The notes: generated by a model not told the origin, from the sequence alone. A DNA stretch of 64,000 nucleotides from Massilia sp. R2A-15 (GCF_030704305.1 NZ_CP131935.1:4774001-4838000), one strand, 5' to 3'; positions 45,857-56,565 are shown, counted from the first letter of the stretch. Program-made: numbers and translations.

Positions 45857-46498
45857 TCAGCCTCGCCAGTTCGCGACGTACTCCGGTTGTTCGACAGTGC
45901 ACGTCTCGTGCGGCACCGGCGCCGCGCGTTCGTGCGCGAACGGCAGCTCGCCCACCCAGGCCGCGATATCCATGTCCTCCGCATCGTCCTTCGGGCCGCC
46001 GGTGCGCACCTTGCACGCCGCTTCGGTCAGCGCGATACGCATCACGGTCGTCGCCGCGAACTCCTTGTCGTTCCCCGGTCGCACATCGGCCGCGCGGCCC
46101 GGCGAGATCTTGTCCATGAAGGCGTCCATCGATGCGCGCTTGGCGGCGTCGCCTTCGACCCGCTCGAACTGGCCGTAGATCATCGCCGAGCGATAGTTCA
46201 TCGAGTGGTTGAAGGCGGCGCGCGCCAGCACCAGGCCGTCGAGATGGGTTACCGTCACGCACGCCTGCACGCCTTGCGACAGCAGCTTGACCAGGCGCCC
46301 GCCGTTGGAGCCGTGGATGTACAGGTGGTCGCCTTCGCGCCAGCATGCAGTCGGGATGCAGTGGCTGCCGCTGTCGTCGTGAAACGCGACGTGGCACAGC
46401 CAGGCGGCGTCGAGGATCGCGTGCAGCGTGGCGGCCTGGTAGTCGGCGTTGTTGGCGATGCGGCGGATGCGGGTGCGTTCGGTCGGTGCGGCGGTCAT
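45857..46498 (-). CDS. Pyridoxamine 5'-phosphate oxidase-like flavin-binding protein
   Basis: 213 residues from ATG 46498, preferred because AGGA lies 6 bases upstream; ATG 46525 is an alternative adding 9 residues. It belongs to the PNPOx-like split-barrel fold: HAILDAAWLCHVAFHDDSGSHCIPTACWREGDHLYIHGSNGG region, then VTHLDGLVLARAAFNHSMNYRSAMIYG. Members bind FMN or heme-related ligands and are often annotated as flavin-nucleotide-binding proteins. It is divergent from a MocR-type regulator, which commonly controls adjacent PNPOx-like genes. Confidence 0.85.
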   Translation of the reverse strand: MTAAPTERTRIRRIANNADYQAATLHAILDAAWLCHVAFHDDSGSHCIPTACWREGDHLYIHGSNGGRLVKLLSQGVQACVTVTHLDGLVLARAAFNHSMNYRSAMIYGQFERVEGDAAKRASMDAFMDKISPGRAADVRPGNDKEFAATTVMRIALTEAACKVRTGGPKDDAEDMDIAAWVGELPFAHERAAPVPHETCTVEQPEYVANWRG

Positions 46499-46505
46499 GG
46501 CAATC

Positions 46506-46535
46506 CTGTCAAATTGGTCAGGCATCCAATATAAT
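46506..46535 (+). promoter_or_regulatory. Sigma70-type promoter of the MocR regulator gene
   Basis: CTGTCA (46506-46511), an 18-base spacer, and a perfect TATAAT (46530-46535). The start codon lies at 46590, giving a leader of about 48 bases. The element overlaps the start region of the divergent PNPOx-like gene, so autoregulation and control of the neighbour by the regulator are plausible. Confidence 0.6.
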
Positions 46536-46589
46536 CGACCGCTGGTTCTTCCAAAAGATCCACCACTACATTATTTTTTAGGGCCACGA

Positions 46590-48026
46590 ATGGACTACGC
46601 GCTGCTGGTTGCGAACTTCTCCACCCCGGACACCGCCGCCTGGCCGCGCCAGCGCCTGCTGCACGAGTGCCTGCGCGCGGCGATCCGCGGCGGCCAGCTG
46701 GCGCCGGGAACGCGGCTGGCGGCCAGCCGCGCGCTGTCGGCGGAACTGGGCGTGGCGCGCAACACGGTGCTGTATGCCTACGACCAGCTGGCCACCGAGG
46801 GATACGTCGTGCCGGACCGGCGCGGCACCGTCGTCGCGCCGCTGCGCATTGCCGGCGCCGCGCGCCCAGCCGCCGCACCGGCGAGCCTGTCGCGCCGTTC
46901 GCAGCGCCTGCGGCCGTCGGCGCCGCAAGCGAGCCTGCAGGGAGGCTTTGCGCCGGGCGTGCCGGCGCTGGACGAATTTCCCGTCACGCTGTGGCGCCGC
47001 CTGCTCGACCGCGCCTGGCGCGGCGTCGATGCGGCCAGCCTCAATTACGGCGATCCCGCCGGGGAGCCGGAACTGCGGCAGGCGATTGCCGATCACCTGC
47101 GCGCGGCGCGCGGCGCCGACTGCGTGCCTGGCCAGGTCTTTATCACGACGGGCACCCAGAATGGCCTGGACCTGTGTGCGCGCGCCTTTGCCGACGCTGG
47201 CGACAAGGCGTGGATCGAGAATCCGGGCTACGGCGGCGCGCTGGCGGCATTCCGCGCGGCGCAACTGAATGTCATCGGCATTCCGACCGACGAGGGAGGC
47301 ATCGCTCCGCAGGCGGCAGACTGGCGCCGCCATCGTCCGCGGCTCGTCTACGTCACGCCATCGCACCAGTATCCGACCGGCTGCGTGCTGGGGCTGCAGC
47401 GGCGCGCCGCGCTGATCGAGAACGCGCGCGCGGCCGGCGCCCTGATCGTCGAGGACGACTACGACAGCGAATTTCGCCATGACGGACCGCCGCTGCCGGC
47501 CATGCAGGGACTGGCGCCGGACGCGCCGGTGGTGTACCTGGGCACCTTCAGCAAGACGATGTTCCCTGCGCTGCGGATCGGGTTCATGGTGGTGCCGGCG
47601 GGCCTGGCGCAGCCACTCGATGCGCTGCTGGCCGGGTCTGCGCCGCAAGGGCGGATCGCCGATCAGCGCGCGCTCGCCGAATTTCTGCGCGGCGGCCACT
47701 TCGCGCTGCACCTGCGGCGCATGCGGCGGCTGTACCGGCAGCGGCGCGATGCGATGGTCGCGGCACTCGGCCGTCACTTCGGGAATGTCGCCACGATCCA
47801 TGGTGGCTCGGCGGGCATGCACCTGGCGTTGCAGTTCGACGATTCTTCGATCGACGACGCGCGGGTCGCGGCGCTGGCGCTGGAAAAGGGCATCGTCGCG
47901 CACGCGCTGAGCATGCACGCGACGGGTGCGCGGGCGAACGGCTGGAACGGGCTGCTGCTTGGCTATGCGCAGGTACCCGCCGATGAAATCGACGCGAAGG
48001 TGGCACAGCTCGCGGCGCTGATATAG
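46590..48026 (+). CDS. MocR/GabR/PdxR-family regulator (GntR HTH fused to PLP aminotransferase domain)
   Basis: 478 residues; ATG 46590. N-terminal GntR winged helix (about 12-80: LLHECLRAAIRGGQLAPGTR, SRALSAELGVARNTVLYAYDQL), linker, then a fold-type I aminotransferase domain with TGTQNGLDLCAR, DDYDSEF and the PLP Lys322 in TFSKTMFPALRIGF. MocR proteins use PLP or an aldimine as effector; the divergent PNPOx-like gene fits a vitamin B6 or amine theme. Confidence 0.92.
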   Translation: MDYALLVANFSTPDTAAWPRQRLLHECLRAAIRGGQLAPGTRLAASRALSAELGVARNTVLYAYDQLATEGYVVPDRRGTVVAPLRIAGAARPAAAPASLSRRSQRLRPSAPQASLQGGFAPGVPALDEFPVTLWRRLLDRAWRGVDAASLNYGDPAGEPELRQAIADHLRAARGADCVPGQVFITTGTQNGLDLCARAFADAGDKAWIENPGYGGALAAFRAAQLNVIGIPTDEGGIAPQAADWRRHRPRLVYVTPSHQYPTGCVLGLQRRAALIENARAAGALIVEDDYDSEFRHDGPPLPAMQGLAPDAPVVYLGTFSKTMFPALRIGFMVVPAGLAQPLDALLAGSAPQGRIADQRALAEFLRGGHFALHLRRMRRLYRQRRDAMVAALGRHFGNVATIHGGSAGMHLALQFDDSSIDDARVAALALEKGIVAHALSMHATGARANGWNGLLLGYAQVPADEIDAKVAQLAALI

Positions 48027-48029
48027 CTT

Positions 48030-48055
48030 GTCGTACCTGCCTTCGCAGGTACGAC
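48030..48055. terminator. Hairpin between convergent MocR and histidine kinase genes
   Basis: GTCGTACCTGC, loop CTTC, GCAGGTACGAC: an 11-bp perfect stem in the 37-base gap between two convergent stop codons. There is no T run, so it may be a rho-assisted or bidirectional terminator. The stem resembles the GTCGTTCC-type hairpins at 856 and 3023. Confidence 0.6.
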
Positions 48056-48063
48056 GGTCAGAC

Positions 48064-49388
48064 CTACGCGGGCAGAATCAGCGTTACCGTCAATCCGCCA
48101 CCTTCGCGATTGCCCAGCGTGATGCGTCCGCCATGCGCTTCCGCGATCTCGCGCGCCAGCGCCAGTCCCAGGCCCGTTCCGCTGCGCTTGGTCGAATAGA
48201 AAGGCACCAGCGCATTGGTCAGCACCGCGTCGTTCATGCCCTGGCCGCGGTCCATCACCTCGATGCGCAGCATGTCCAGCACGCGCGCGATGCGCAGCTC
48301 CACCTGCTCCGGCGGAGACCCCGATTCGTGCGCGTTCTTGAGCAAATTGAGCAAGGCCTGCTCCATCTGCGCCGGGTCGATCGACGCCGGCTCGGGCGGC
48401 GCGTCTCCGATCAGCCGGAACTTCACCTGCGAGGCCAACTGCGCGATGAAATCGTCCCACGCGCATGACTCGATGCGCGGCGTGGGCAGCTTGGCGAAGC
48501 GCGCGTAGCCGAGGATGAAGCTTTCCAGATGCCGCGTGCGTTCCTCGATGGTGGCGAGGATCTGCGGCAGGCGCTCGGTCTGGCCGCGCCGCACCAGCTC
48601 CGCACCGGAATGGGCGAGGGATGTCAGCGGCGCCAGCGAATTGTTCAACTCGTGGCTGATCACGCGGATCACCTTCTTCCAGGTCTGCACCTCCTGGCGC
48701 CGCAGCTCGGTGGTCAGCTGGCGCAGCAGCAGCAGCTCGTGGCGCCGGCCGTTCAGGCTGAAATTCCGGCGCGCCAGGTGATAGACCTCCTCGTCCTCGC
48801 TGTCGCCGCTGGTGAACAGGCCGTCGCCTCCGCGCGCGACCGCCTCGCGCAAGGCGATACTTGACTGCTCAAGTATCTCGTGCAGCTGGTGGCCTTCCAG
48901 CTTGCGGCCCTGGTTCAGCAGCTGGCGCGCGGCCAGGTTGGCATACACGATCGCGCGCGCGTCGGCCACGCCTTCGGCCACCAGCAGCATCGCCACCGGC
49001 GTGTTCTGGACCATTGTGTCGAGCAGCAGTTCGCGCTGCATCAGGTCGAGGCGCTGCTCGCGCAGCACCTGGCCCAGCGCATTGTGCGCCTGGATCAGGT
49101 CGGACAATTCATCGTTCTGCTGCCAGTGCAGGCTGAAAGAAAAATCGCCGTCCTTGTAGCTGGTGACGGTGCCTTCCAGCGCGCGGAACAGCGACAGGAT
49201 CGGCTGGATCTGTGAGCGGATGGTGATGATCGCGATCGGCACCACGCATACCGCCGAAAGCCCAAAGACCATCAAGGGCCGGCCCGGCAAGAGGTGGTCG
49301 AGGCCCAGCGCAATCAGCACCCCCATCGCCGACAGCGTGCCGACGAGCGCCGACCAGCGGGTGACCAGCGAAAGCCGCAAGCCGGGCT

Positions 49389-49392
<4 letters not shown>
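48064..49392 (-). CDS. Sensor histidine kinase of the FtsX-ABC operon
   Basis: 442 residues. Two N-terminal membrane helices (about 15-32 and 41-59) separated by only a few residues, so there is almost no periplasmic sensor: an intramembrane-sensing layout. Then a PAS-like region, H-box VISHELNNSLAPLTSL, N-box LLNLLKNAHESG, and G-boxes DRGQGMND and GTGLGLALAREI, of the NtrB-like group. It overlaps the response regulator stop by 4 bases (ATGA) and is the last gene of the HlyD-ABC operon. It probably responds to a signal passed by the permeases or to membrane perturbation. Confidence 0.9.
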
Positions 49393-50723
<1,331 letters not shown>

Positions 50724-50753
50724 GGCCAATAGCATAACATCGCACCGATGCTG

Positions 50754-51992
50754 TCAGGTACTCCGGGTGGCGGTGGCCGGCGAAATGGTCGCCGCGCGCC
50801 AGGCCGGCCCGTACACCGCCAGCGCGCCGAGCGCCCAGAACACGCCCGCGCCGGCCAGCAGGTATTCGAGCGGCAGCCTGGCCATCTCCAGCTTCGACAC
50901 CAGCAGCTGGTTCAGGGCGATCGCCAGCAGCACGCCGGCCACGACGCCCACGCTGGTGATCATGAAGTTCTCGGTCAGGAAGTAGCGCAGGATGTCGATC
51001 CGTCGCGCCCCCAGTGCGCGGCGCACGCCGATCTGCTTGCGCCGCTGGGTGACCCACAGGCTGGCGATGCCGACGATGCCGCTGGCAGTCACCAGCAGCA
51101 GCAGGACGCTGACCGTAATGAGCATCCAGGACAGTGCGACGTCGGCGCGATAGCGGTCCTTGCGGTCGTCGTCGACGGTCTTCATCTTGACGATCACCGG
51201 CGTGGCAGATGCCTTGCGCAGCGCCGCCTCGGCATCTTTCATCACGCGTTCGCGCTGGCCGGGCTCGACTCGCATCGCGTACATCGTGCCGTAGCCGTTC
51301 GCCACTCGCATCGGTACGATCGTCGAGTACTCGCCCTGGTCGCCGATTTGCGCGCCCTGCGACTGCAACCTTTCCAGCACGCCGACCACGCGCGCGCCGT
51401 TGGCCTTCTCGCCGGTGCCGAAGTAGAGCGTCTTGCCGATCGCGCTGGTACCCGGCCATGCCTTCTCGGCCAGCGCCCGCGTCACCAGCACGGTTGGCGG
51501 GAACACGTCGTCGGCCGCGGTGTCGTAGTCGATCATCATCGCTTCCTGCGGCAGCAGGTCGCGCCCTTCGACGATCTTCAGGCCGAACGTCTTCACCAGC
51601 GAGTCGGGCGAAAAATAGAACGAGGAAGTAGTGGTCGGGGTGACCTGCTTGCGATCGGTCGCGACGCTGGTGTAGCTGCCCGACCGGGACATCGGCATCT
51701 GCGAGGCGAACGCCACCGACGTCACGCCGGCGACACCGCGCAGGGTATCGGTTTCGAGCTGCTGCTCGGCGAACTGCTCGTTGGCGGTGCCCTTGTGCAG
51801 GTGCCGCACGCCGGCGTAGATGAGCGAGCTCTCGTCGGCGATGCCGCTCGCGCGATGCGCCACGGCCTGGCGCAGGTTCACGATGTGCAGCGCGTTGCTG
51901 AGGATCGCCAGGCTGATGGCGACCTGCAGCGCCACCAGGATGGCGCCGGTTTTACTGCGCAGCAGCGCCGACAGGATAGGACGGATTTCCAT
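50754..51992 (-). CDS. FtsX/MacB-type ABC transporter permease 2
   Basis: 412 residues. N-terminal membrane helix (about 16-35), large periplasmic domain of the MacB_PCD type (about 36-285), then three helices (about 287-312, 340-365, 378-397) with the FtsX-family signature RRKQIGVRRALGARRIDILRYF in the cytoplasmic loop. It lies 9 bases after permease 1. The paired permeases would form a heterodimer around the ATPase and act mechanically on periplasmic substrates rather than carry them across the inner membrane. Confidence 0.9.
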   Translation of the reverse strand: MEIRPILSALLRSKTGAILVALQVAISLAILSNALHIVNLRQAVAHRASGIADESSLIYAGVRHLHKGTANEQFAEQQLETDTLRGVAGVTSVAFASQMPMSRSGSYTSVATDRKQVTPTTTSSFYFSPDSLVKTFGLKIVEGRDLLPQEAMMIDYDTAADDVFPPTVLVTRALAEKAWPGTSAIGKTLYFGTGEKANGARVVGVLERLQSQGAQIGDQGEYSTIVPMRVANGYGTMYAMRVEPGQRERVMKDAEAALRKASATPVIVKMKTVDDDRKDRYRADVALSWMLITVSVLLLLVTASGIVGIASLWVTQRRKQIGVRRALGARRIDILRYFLTENFMITSVGVVAGVLLAIALNQLLVSKLEMARLPLEYLLAGAGVFWALGALAVYGPAWRAATISPATATRST

Positions 51993-52001
51993 GGTGTCTC
52001 C

Positions 52002-53318
52002 TTACTGCGATTTGAGTTGGATCGCCGGCGTCACCTGGCAGGCGCGCCAGGTCGGGAACAGGCCGGCGAACACCGCCGCCAGCAGCGCCAGCACGAACGT
52101 CAGGGCCAGCATGGCAAGGTCCATGTGCGCCACCACCGACAGCTGTTTCGACGACATCGCGATCAGCGCCAGCGCGCCGAACGATAGCAGCAGGCCAAGC
52201 ACGCCTCCGGCCAGGCCGACCACCGTGGTCTCGATGAGGAACTGCTGGAAGATCTCCTTGCGCGAAGCGCCCAGCGCGCGGCGGACGCCGACCTCGGAGG
52301 CGCGCACCGAGAACTTGGCCAGCATCAGGCCGATGGTGTTGACCAGGCAAAGCAGCAGGAAGCCGAACGCCAGCCAGGCCGCCAGGCGGCTGTCGTTGCC
52401 AACCACCTTGTTATATTCGAGCCATTCCATGACGTCGAACAGCTGGTTCGGTGCATTGCGCTTCAGGCGCCCGAGCTTGCGCTGGTCGTCGGCGTAGTTG
52501 TTCAGGTAGCTTTTGAGTTCGGCGCGGTCGGTAGCGCTTTTGGTCTCGAAGAAGAAGCCTAGCCAGGTGCATTCGGAATCGAGCAGGCCCTGCCAGCCCG
52601 GGTCGTGCCGTCCGCTGCAGTTCATGCTGCCGTTGTGGACGAATTCGTGGCGGATCGCCGAGGAGAACGGCAGCATCACATCTTCTTCCGTGCCGAACGC
52701 GCCGGGACCGCCGATCAGGCGGTAGAACTTCGGCAGCGGCAGCCAGTTATTGAGCACGCCGACCACCTGGAAATCGAAGCCGGACATGCGGATCCGCTGG
52801 CCAACCGGGTTGACCGCGCCGAACAGCTTTTCCGCCATCGCGCGGCTGAGGACCGCGACGTCGGCGCCGGCCCGGTCGTCCGCCTCGCTCCACGCCTGGC
52901 CGTACAGGAACGGGACGTCGAACATGCCGAAGAAGTCGCGCGTCGGCGCCAGCCCCTGCGCCGAGATGACCGGCAGGTCCTTGCGCGCCGGCTCGATCGC
53001 CGGACCGATGCCGTACAGCGCGGTGCGGCGCTCGCCATGCCCGCCCTTGAGCAGGTTGCTGGCGTCGATGTAGCTCATCTGGTCGAATTCGTGCGCGCTG
53101 TCGGCCGGGTTGTAGCCTTCCAGCGGGCCGTTGTCGATCAGCGGCACGAACAGCCGGTCGCTCTTTTGCGGAATCGGATTGCTCGACATGACGTGCAGGA
53201 TCGTGACGGTGGACACGCTCGCGGCCACGCCGATGGCCAGCGTCAGGATCATCAGCGCGGTCAGCGCGGGATTGCGGCGCAGGCTGCGCACGCCAAGCTT
53301 GAAGTAATAGGAGAACAT
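52002..53318 (-). CDS. FtsX/MacB-type ABC transporter permease 1
   Basis: 438 residues. N-terminal helix (about 20-43, TALMILTLAIGVAASVSTVT), periplasmic MacB_PCD domain with several Cys (SMNCSG, DSECTW) and three C-terminal helices with FSVRASEVGVRRALGASRKEIFQQF. Nine bases after the ATPase gene. Together with permease 2, the ATPase and the HlyD adaptor it makes a MacAB-like exporter, except that the permease is split into two non-identical chains and the ATPase is separate. Confidence 0.9.
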   Translation of the reverse strand: MFSYYFKLGVRSLRRNPALTALMILTLAIGVAASVSTVTILHVMSSNPIPQKSDRLFVPLIDNGPLEGYNPADSAHEFDQMSYIDASNLLKGGHGERRTALYGIGPAIEPARKDLPVISAQGLAPTRDFFGMFDVPFLYGQAWSEADDRAGADVAVLSRAMAEKLFGAVNPVGQRIRMSGFDFQVVGVLNNWLPLPKFYRLIGGPGAFGTEEDVMLPFSSAIRHEFVHNGSMNCSGRHDPGWQGLLDSECTWLGFFFETKSATDRAELKSYLNNYADDQRKLGRLKRNAPNQLFDVMEWLEYNKVVGNDSRLAAWLAFGFLLLCLVNTIGLMLAKFSVRASEVGVRRALGASRKEIFQQFLIETTVVGLAGGVLGLLLSFGALALIAMSSKQLSVVAHMDLAMLALTFVLALLAAVFAGLFPTWRACQVTPAIQLKSQ

Positions 53319-53327
53319 CGCCGCTCC

Positions 53328-54044
53328 TTATGCGCTGTGGACGGCCGCTTTGGCGTCGAACAGCGACGGCGCCTTGCGCACCAGGTCCGACACCTGGCCG
53401 TCGATGATGTGCACGTTGCGCTGCGAGCGCACGGCCAGCTCCGGGTCGTGGGTCACCATCAGGATGGTCGTGCCCTGAGCGTTGATTTCTTCCAGCAGCT
53501 CCATCACGCCGCGCGCCATCTGGGTGTCGAGGTTACCGGTCGGCTCGTCGGCCAGCAGCAGCTTCGGCGAACCGGCCAGCGCGCGCGCGATCGCCACGCG
53601 CTGCTGCTGGCCGCCCGACAGCTCGGCCGGGTAGTGCTTCATGCGCGAGGCCAGGCCGACTTTCGCCAGCGCGTCCTCGATGCGTTCCTTGCGCTCGCGC
53701 GCGTTGAAGCCGCGGTAGCGCAGCGGCACGTCGACGTTATCGAACAGCGACAGGTCGGGAATCAGGTTGAAGCCCTGGAAGATGAAGCCCAGCTTCTCGT
53801 TGCGCAGGCGCGAGCGGGCGTTGTCGTCCATGCCCTTGACGTTGACGCCATCGAGCACGTACTCGCCGTCGGTGAATTCCTCGAGCAGGCCGGCGATGTT
53901 CAAGAAGCTGGTCTTGCCCGAGCCGGACGGCCCGGTCACCGTGACGAACTCGCCCTGGTTGACCTGGATTTCGAAGCCGCGCAGCGCATGGGTTTCGATC
54001 ATGTGGGTGCGGTACACCTTGGAGAGATTGGTCATGCGCAGCAT
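53328..54044 (-). CDS. ABC transporter ATPase of the MacB/LolD type
   Basis: 238 residues with all nucleotide-binding motifs: Walker [11 protein letters not shown]-loop [13 protein letters not shown], signature [15 protein letters not shown], Walker [13 protein letters not shown], and H-loop VTHD. The closest groups are LolD/MacB/FtsE, which energise FtsX-type permeases. It lies 29 bases after the adaptor gene and 9 before permease 1. Confidence 0.95.
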   Translation of the reverse strand: MLRMTNLSKVYRTHMIETHALRGFEIQVNQGEFVTVTGPSGSGKTSFLNIAGLLEEFTDGEYVLDGVNVKGMDDNARSRLRNEKLGFIFQGFNLIPDLSLFDNVDVPLRYRGFNARERKERIEDALAKVGLASRMKHYPAELSGGQQQRVAIARALAGSPKLLLADEPTGNLDTQMARGVMELLEEINAQGTTILMVTHDPELAVRSQRNVHIIDGQVSDLVRKAPSLFDAKAAVHSA

Positions 54045-54073
54045 GGGACTTCCTTTCAGTGTGATTGTTGTTC

Positions 54074-55342
54074 TTACTTGTTGATGGAAACGCGCGCGGC
54101 GTTGGCAAACGTGTCGGTGCCGGCGATGACGACCTTGTCGCCCGGCTTCACGCCGGACAGGACTTCGACCGCGGAGATGCTGGTGGCGCCCAGCCGGATC
54201 GGCGTGCGCACCGCGATCCCGTCCTGCATCACGTAGGCGAAGCGGCCGCCTTCGCTCTCGACGAACGGGCCGCGCGGCAGCATCACCACGTTCGGCTTTT
54301 CCTCGATCAGCAGGCGCGCGGACACGCGTTGGTTCTGGCGCAGGCCCTTCGGCTGCTCGCCGTCGAAGCGCACGCGCGCCAGCACCTGGTTCTTCACCAC
54401 TTCCGGCGACAGCGCCGACAGCTTGCCGGTGGCGCGCGCGTCGCCCAGCTGAATCTCGGCGTTCATGCCCAGGCCGATGTCGGCCACATACGTCTCCGGC
54501 ACCTCGAGTTCGACTTCAAGCTTGGACAGGTCCACCAGCGTCATTAACGGCGTGTTCGCGGTGACCACGCTGCGGTTCTGCACATTGAGCGTGCCGACGA
54601 AGCCGTCGACCGGCGCGCGCACGGTCAGCTCGGCGAAGCGGCGCTGCGCGTTGGCCAGCGACAGGCGCTGGCGATCGAGTTCGTTGACCTTGGTCTTCAA
54701 GGCCAGCGCGACGTCGTCGCCTTCCAGCGAGGCCGCCTTGGCCGCGTGGCTGGCGCGGATCTGCGCCGAATTCAGCGCGTCTTTCGCCTTCTGGTAATCG
54801 ATCTTGGCGATGATGCCGACGTTGGCCACGCTCTCGTAGCGCTCCAGCGTGCGCTGCGCCGACAGGCGGTCGATCTCGGCGGTGTCGGCTTCGCGCTGGG
54901 CCAGCAGCTTCTGCTTCTTCGCCAGGATCTGCTGGCGCGCCACTTCCGCTTCGAGTTGCGCGTACGACGACTGCTCGCGCTTGAGCGCATCGGCCAGGTC
55001 GGGCGATTCGAGCACCGCCAGCACGTCGCCTTTCTTGACGGTGTCGCCGGCGTGGGTTTTCAGAGTGACGGTGGACTGCGCGGTGGAGTACAGGGTCGGG
55101 CTGACGGCGGCGACCACGCGGCCGTTGACCGACGCGTCGCGCACGATGGTGCCGCGGGTGACGTCGGCGATGCGCAGGCGCGCCGCGCTGACCGAAGTCT
55201 CGCTGCCGCGCCATGCCGACAGCATCATCGCGGACGCGCCGACGACGGCGATGGCGACAAAGGCCCAGACGGCGCGGCGCTTGAAGGTGTGCGCCGGCGC
55301 GGGAGCGATGACGGCGTCTTGGTGTGAGGTGTCGCGGATCAT
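54074..55342 (-). CDS. HlyD/MacA-type periplasmic adaptor (membrane fusion protein)
   Basis: 422 residues. One N-terminal membrane helix (about 24-44), then lipoyl/barrel-sandwich halves (THAGDTVKKGDVLAVLESPD and LTVRAPVDGFVGTLNVQN) flanking a coiled-coil hairpin (about 110-225), and beta-barrel/MP domains. It links the inner-membrane ABC complex to a TolC-like outer-membrane channel, which is not in the window. First gene of the operon. No clear Shine-Dalgarno is visible, and the start follows a long palindrome overlapping the sigma54 promoter. Confidence 0.92.
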   Translation of the reverse strand: MIRDTSHQDAVIAPAPAHTFKRRAVWAFVAIAVVGASAMMLSAWRGSETSVSAARLRIADVTRGTIVRDASVNGRVVAAVSPTLYSTAQSTVTLKTHAGDTVKKGDVLAVLESPDLADALKREQSSYAQLEAEVARQQILAKKQKLLAQREADTAEIDRLSAQRTLERYESVANVGIIAKIDYQKAKDALNSAQIRASHAAKAASLEGDDVALALKTKVNELDRQRLSLANAQRRFAELTVRAPVDGFVGTLNVQNRSVVTANTPLMTLVDLSKLEVELEVPETYVADIGLGMNAEIQLGDARATGKLSALSPEVVKNQVLARVRFDGEQPKGLRQNQRVSARLLIEEKPNVVMLPRGPFVESEGGRFAYVMQDGIAVRTPIRLGATSISAVEVLSGVKPGDKVVIAGTDTFANAARVSINK

Positions 55343-55346
55343 GGGA

Positions 55347-55380
55347 GCATTGGTGATTGGCAGATGCCAGTCACCAATGC
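55347..55380 (-). promoter_or_regulatory. 16-bp-arm palindrome spanning the transcription start of the HlyD operon
   Basis: GCATTGGTGATTGGCA and TGCCAGTCACCAATGC flank GA, with one mismatched pair. It covers the -12 element (55378-55380) and the expected start site near 55367. Position and symmetry suggest a repressor operator. If transcription begins upstream of it, it could instead fold as a leader hairpin. Confidence 0.55.
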
Positions 55381-55393
55381 AGGATCCGTGCCA
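55378..55393 (-). promoter_or_regulatory. Sigma54 (RpoN) promoter of the HlyD-ABC-FtsX-RR-HK operon
   Basis: On the minus strand the sequence is TGGCACGGATCCTGCA. It matches the -24/-12 consensus TGGCACG-N4-TTGCW at all but one position, with correct GG-N10-GC spacing. It is 36 bases upstream of the adaptor start codon. All six genes downstream are on the same strand with gaps of 30 bases or less, so the activator and kinase would be self-amplified from this promoter. Confidence 0.75.
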
Positions 55394-55398
55394 GAGCT

Positions 55399-55411
55399 TA
55401 AGTCATTGATA
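55399..55411 (-). promoter_or_regulatory. IHF consensus site upstream of the HlyD operon promoter
   Basis: Minus-strand TATCAATGACTTA fits WATCAANNNNTTR at every defined position. It ends exactly 5 bases before TGGCAC, as does the site at 30809-30821; the two share ATCAAT-N-ACTTA. Confidence 0.65.
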
Positions 55412-55416
55412 ACACG

Positions 55417-56565
55417 TTACATTTTTGCCAGGCCGCCGTGTCCGCGGGCGTCCGCGGCGGACACTGTCCGCGTCCGCCAGCGCAGCCACAGCACGGTCAG
55501 GCAGGCGATCAGCGCGATCAGGCCGATCCACGCCGCGTACACCACGGGCAGCGACGGCTCGTACCCGGGCGGCAGCTTGACCTCCTGGCCGTTGAAGTCG
55601 GGCAGGCCGCCGAAGCGCAGCTTGAAGTACACATTTCCGAGGAAGTGGGCCAGGGCGATATGCACGACGTAGAAGAACATCGGCGTGCGGCCGAACAGCG
55701 TGAGCAGCTTCACTTCGCGGATGCGCTCGAACCACGCCAGCAGCGCCAGGCCGATGCTGCCGGTGACGCACAGGTACAGCAGCGACGGCGGGTACTTGTG
55801 CACGCGCAGGAAGGACATCAGGTCGAACATGGCGCCGCGGCTTTGCGGCGACCAGGGATCGGGATCGCCGTAGAAGTTACCGGCGCGCAGAGCGACGAAG
55901 GCGATCATCAGCACCGCGGCCGCGCCGAGCAGGAAGCGCTGGCGGCGCGCCTGGTCCCACAGGAACACCGGGCCGAGCGCGTAGCCAGCCGCGATCAGGC
56001 CAAGCCACGGCATCAGCGGATACATGAACATGACGCCGAAGTGCTCGCCGACCGGCTGGAAGCGCTGGTCGTGCCAGGCTTTCCACAGCCAGCCGGCGGG
56101 GTGGTAGTTGTCGAGCAGGTTGTGCGGCAGGATCAGCAGCGCGGCGACCAGCGCGATCGCCGGGCGCGGCAGCCACACCAGCAGCGCGAGGAAGATCATG
56201 CCGGCGCCCAGCGCCCACAGCACCTGCAGGATCATGATGTTGTAGCCAAGCTGCCAGCTGAAGCTGATCCAGGTGGCTTCGAGTAGCAGCAGCATCGCGC
56301 CGCGGGTGGCGAGGTAGCGCGACAGGGCGGGGATGCCCGAGCCCTGGCCGCGCAGGAAGGCCGAGCTGCCGGCCAGCAGCACGAAGACAGTGGCGCAGAG
56401 GTGGGTGATCCAGCGCGTCCAGAACCAGGCAGGCGTGGTGTGGGCCAGGTCCTCCGGCTGGAACGGCGTGAAGCCAAAGAAGTCGCGCACATGGTCGAGC
56501 GCCATCAGGACGATGACGAAACCGCGCAGCATGTCGATCGAGACCAGCCTGGACGTTTTTTGCAT
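55417..56565 (-). CDS. DUF1624 / heparan-alpha-glucosaminide N-acetyltransferase-like membrane protein
   Basis: 382 residues from ATG 56565, which follows a strong GGAGG; ATG 56577 would place that site inside the coding region. About ten membrane helices; the N-terminal RLVSIDMLRGFVIVLMALDHVRDFF is the family signature (SxDxxRG...DH), with His44 as a candidate catalytic residue. Relatives transfer acyl groups across membranes to sugars. Its 3' end carries the CGGACA cluster of the next operon. It lies 56 bases after the S41 peptidase gene. Confidence 0.85.
   Translation of the reverse strand: MQKTSRLVSIDMLRGFVIVLMALDHVRDFFGFTPFQPEDLAHTTPAWFWTRWITHLCATVFVLLAGSSAFLRGQGSGIPALSRYLATRGAMLLLLEATWISFSWQLGYNIMILQVLWALGAGMIFLALLVWLPRPAIALVAALLILPHNLLDNYHPAGWLWKAWHDQRFQPVGEHFGVMFMYPLMPWLGLIAAGYALGPVFLWDQARRQRFLLGAAAVLMIAFVALRAGNFYGDPDPWSPQSRGAMFDLMSFLRVHKYPPSLLYLCVTGSIGLALLAWFERIREVKLLTLFGRTPMFFYVVHIALAHFLGNVYFKLRFGGLPDFNGQEVKLPPGYEPSLPVVYAAWIGLIALIACLTVLWLRWRTRTVSAADARGHGGLAKM
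55438..55478 (-). promoter_or_regulatory. CGGAC(A/G) repeat cluster: putative enhancer for the HlyD operon
   Basis: Read toward the operon, four CGGAC units occur within 41 bases, two of them as CGGACA. The plus strand also shows the inverted pair GTGTCCGC (55438-55445) and GCGGACAC (55457-55464). The cluster lies within the last codons of the upstream acyltransferase-like gene, 45-85 bases upstream of the -24 box. Confidence 0.55.
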
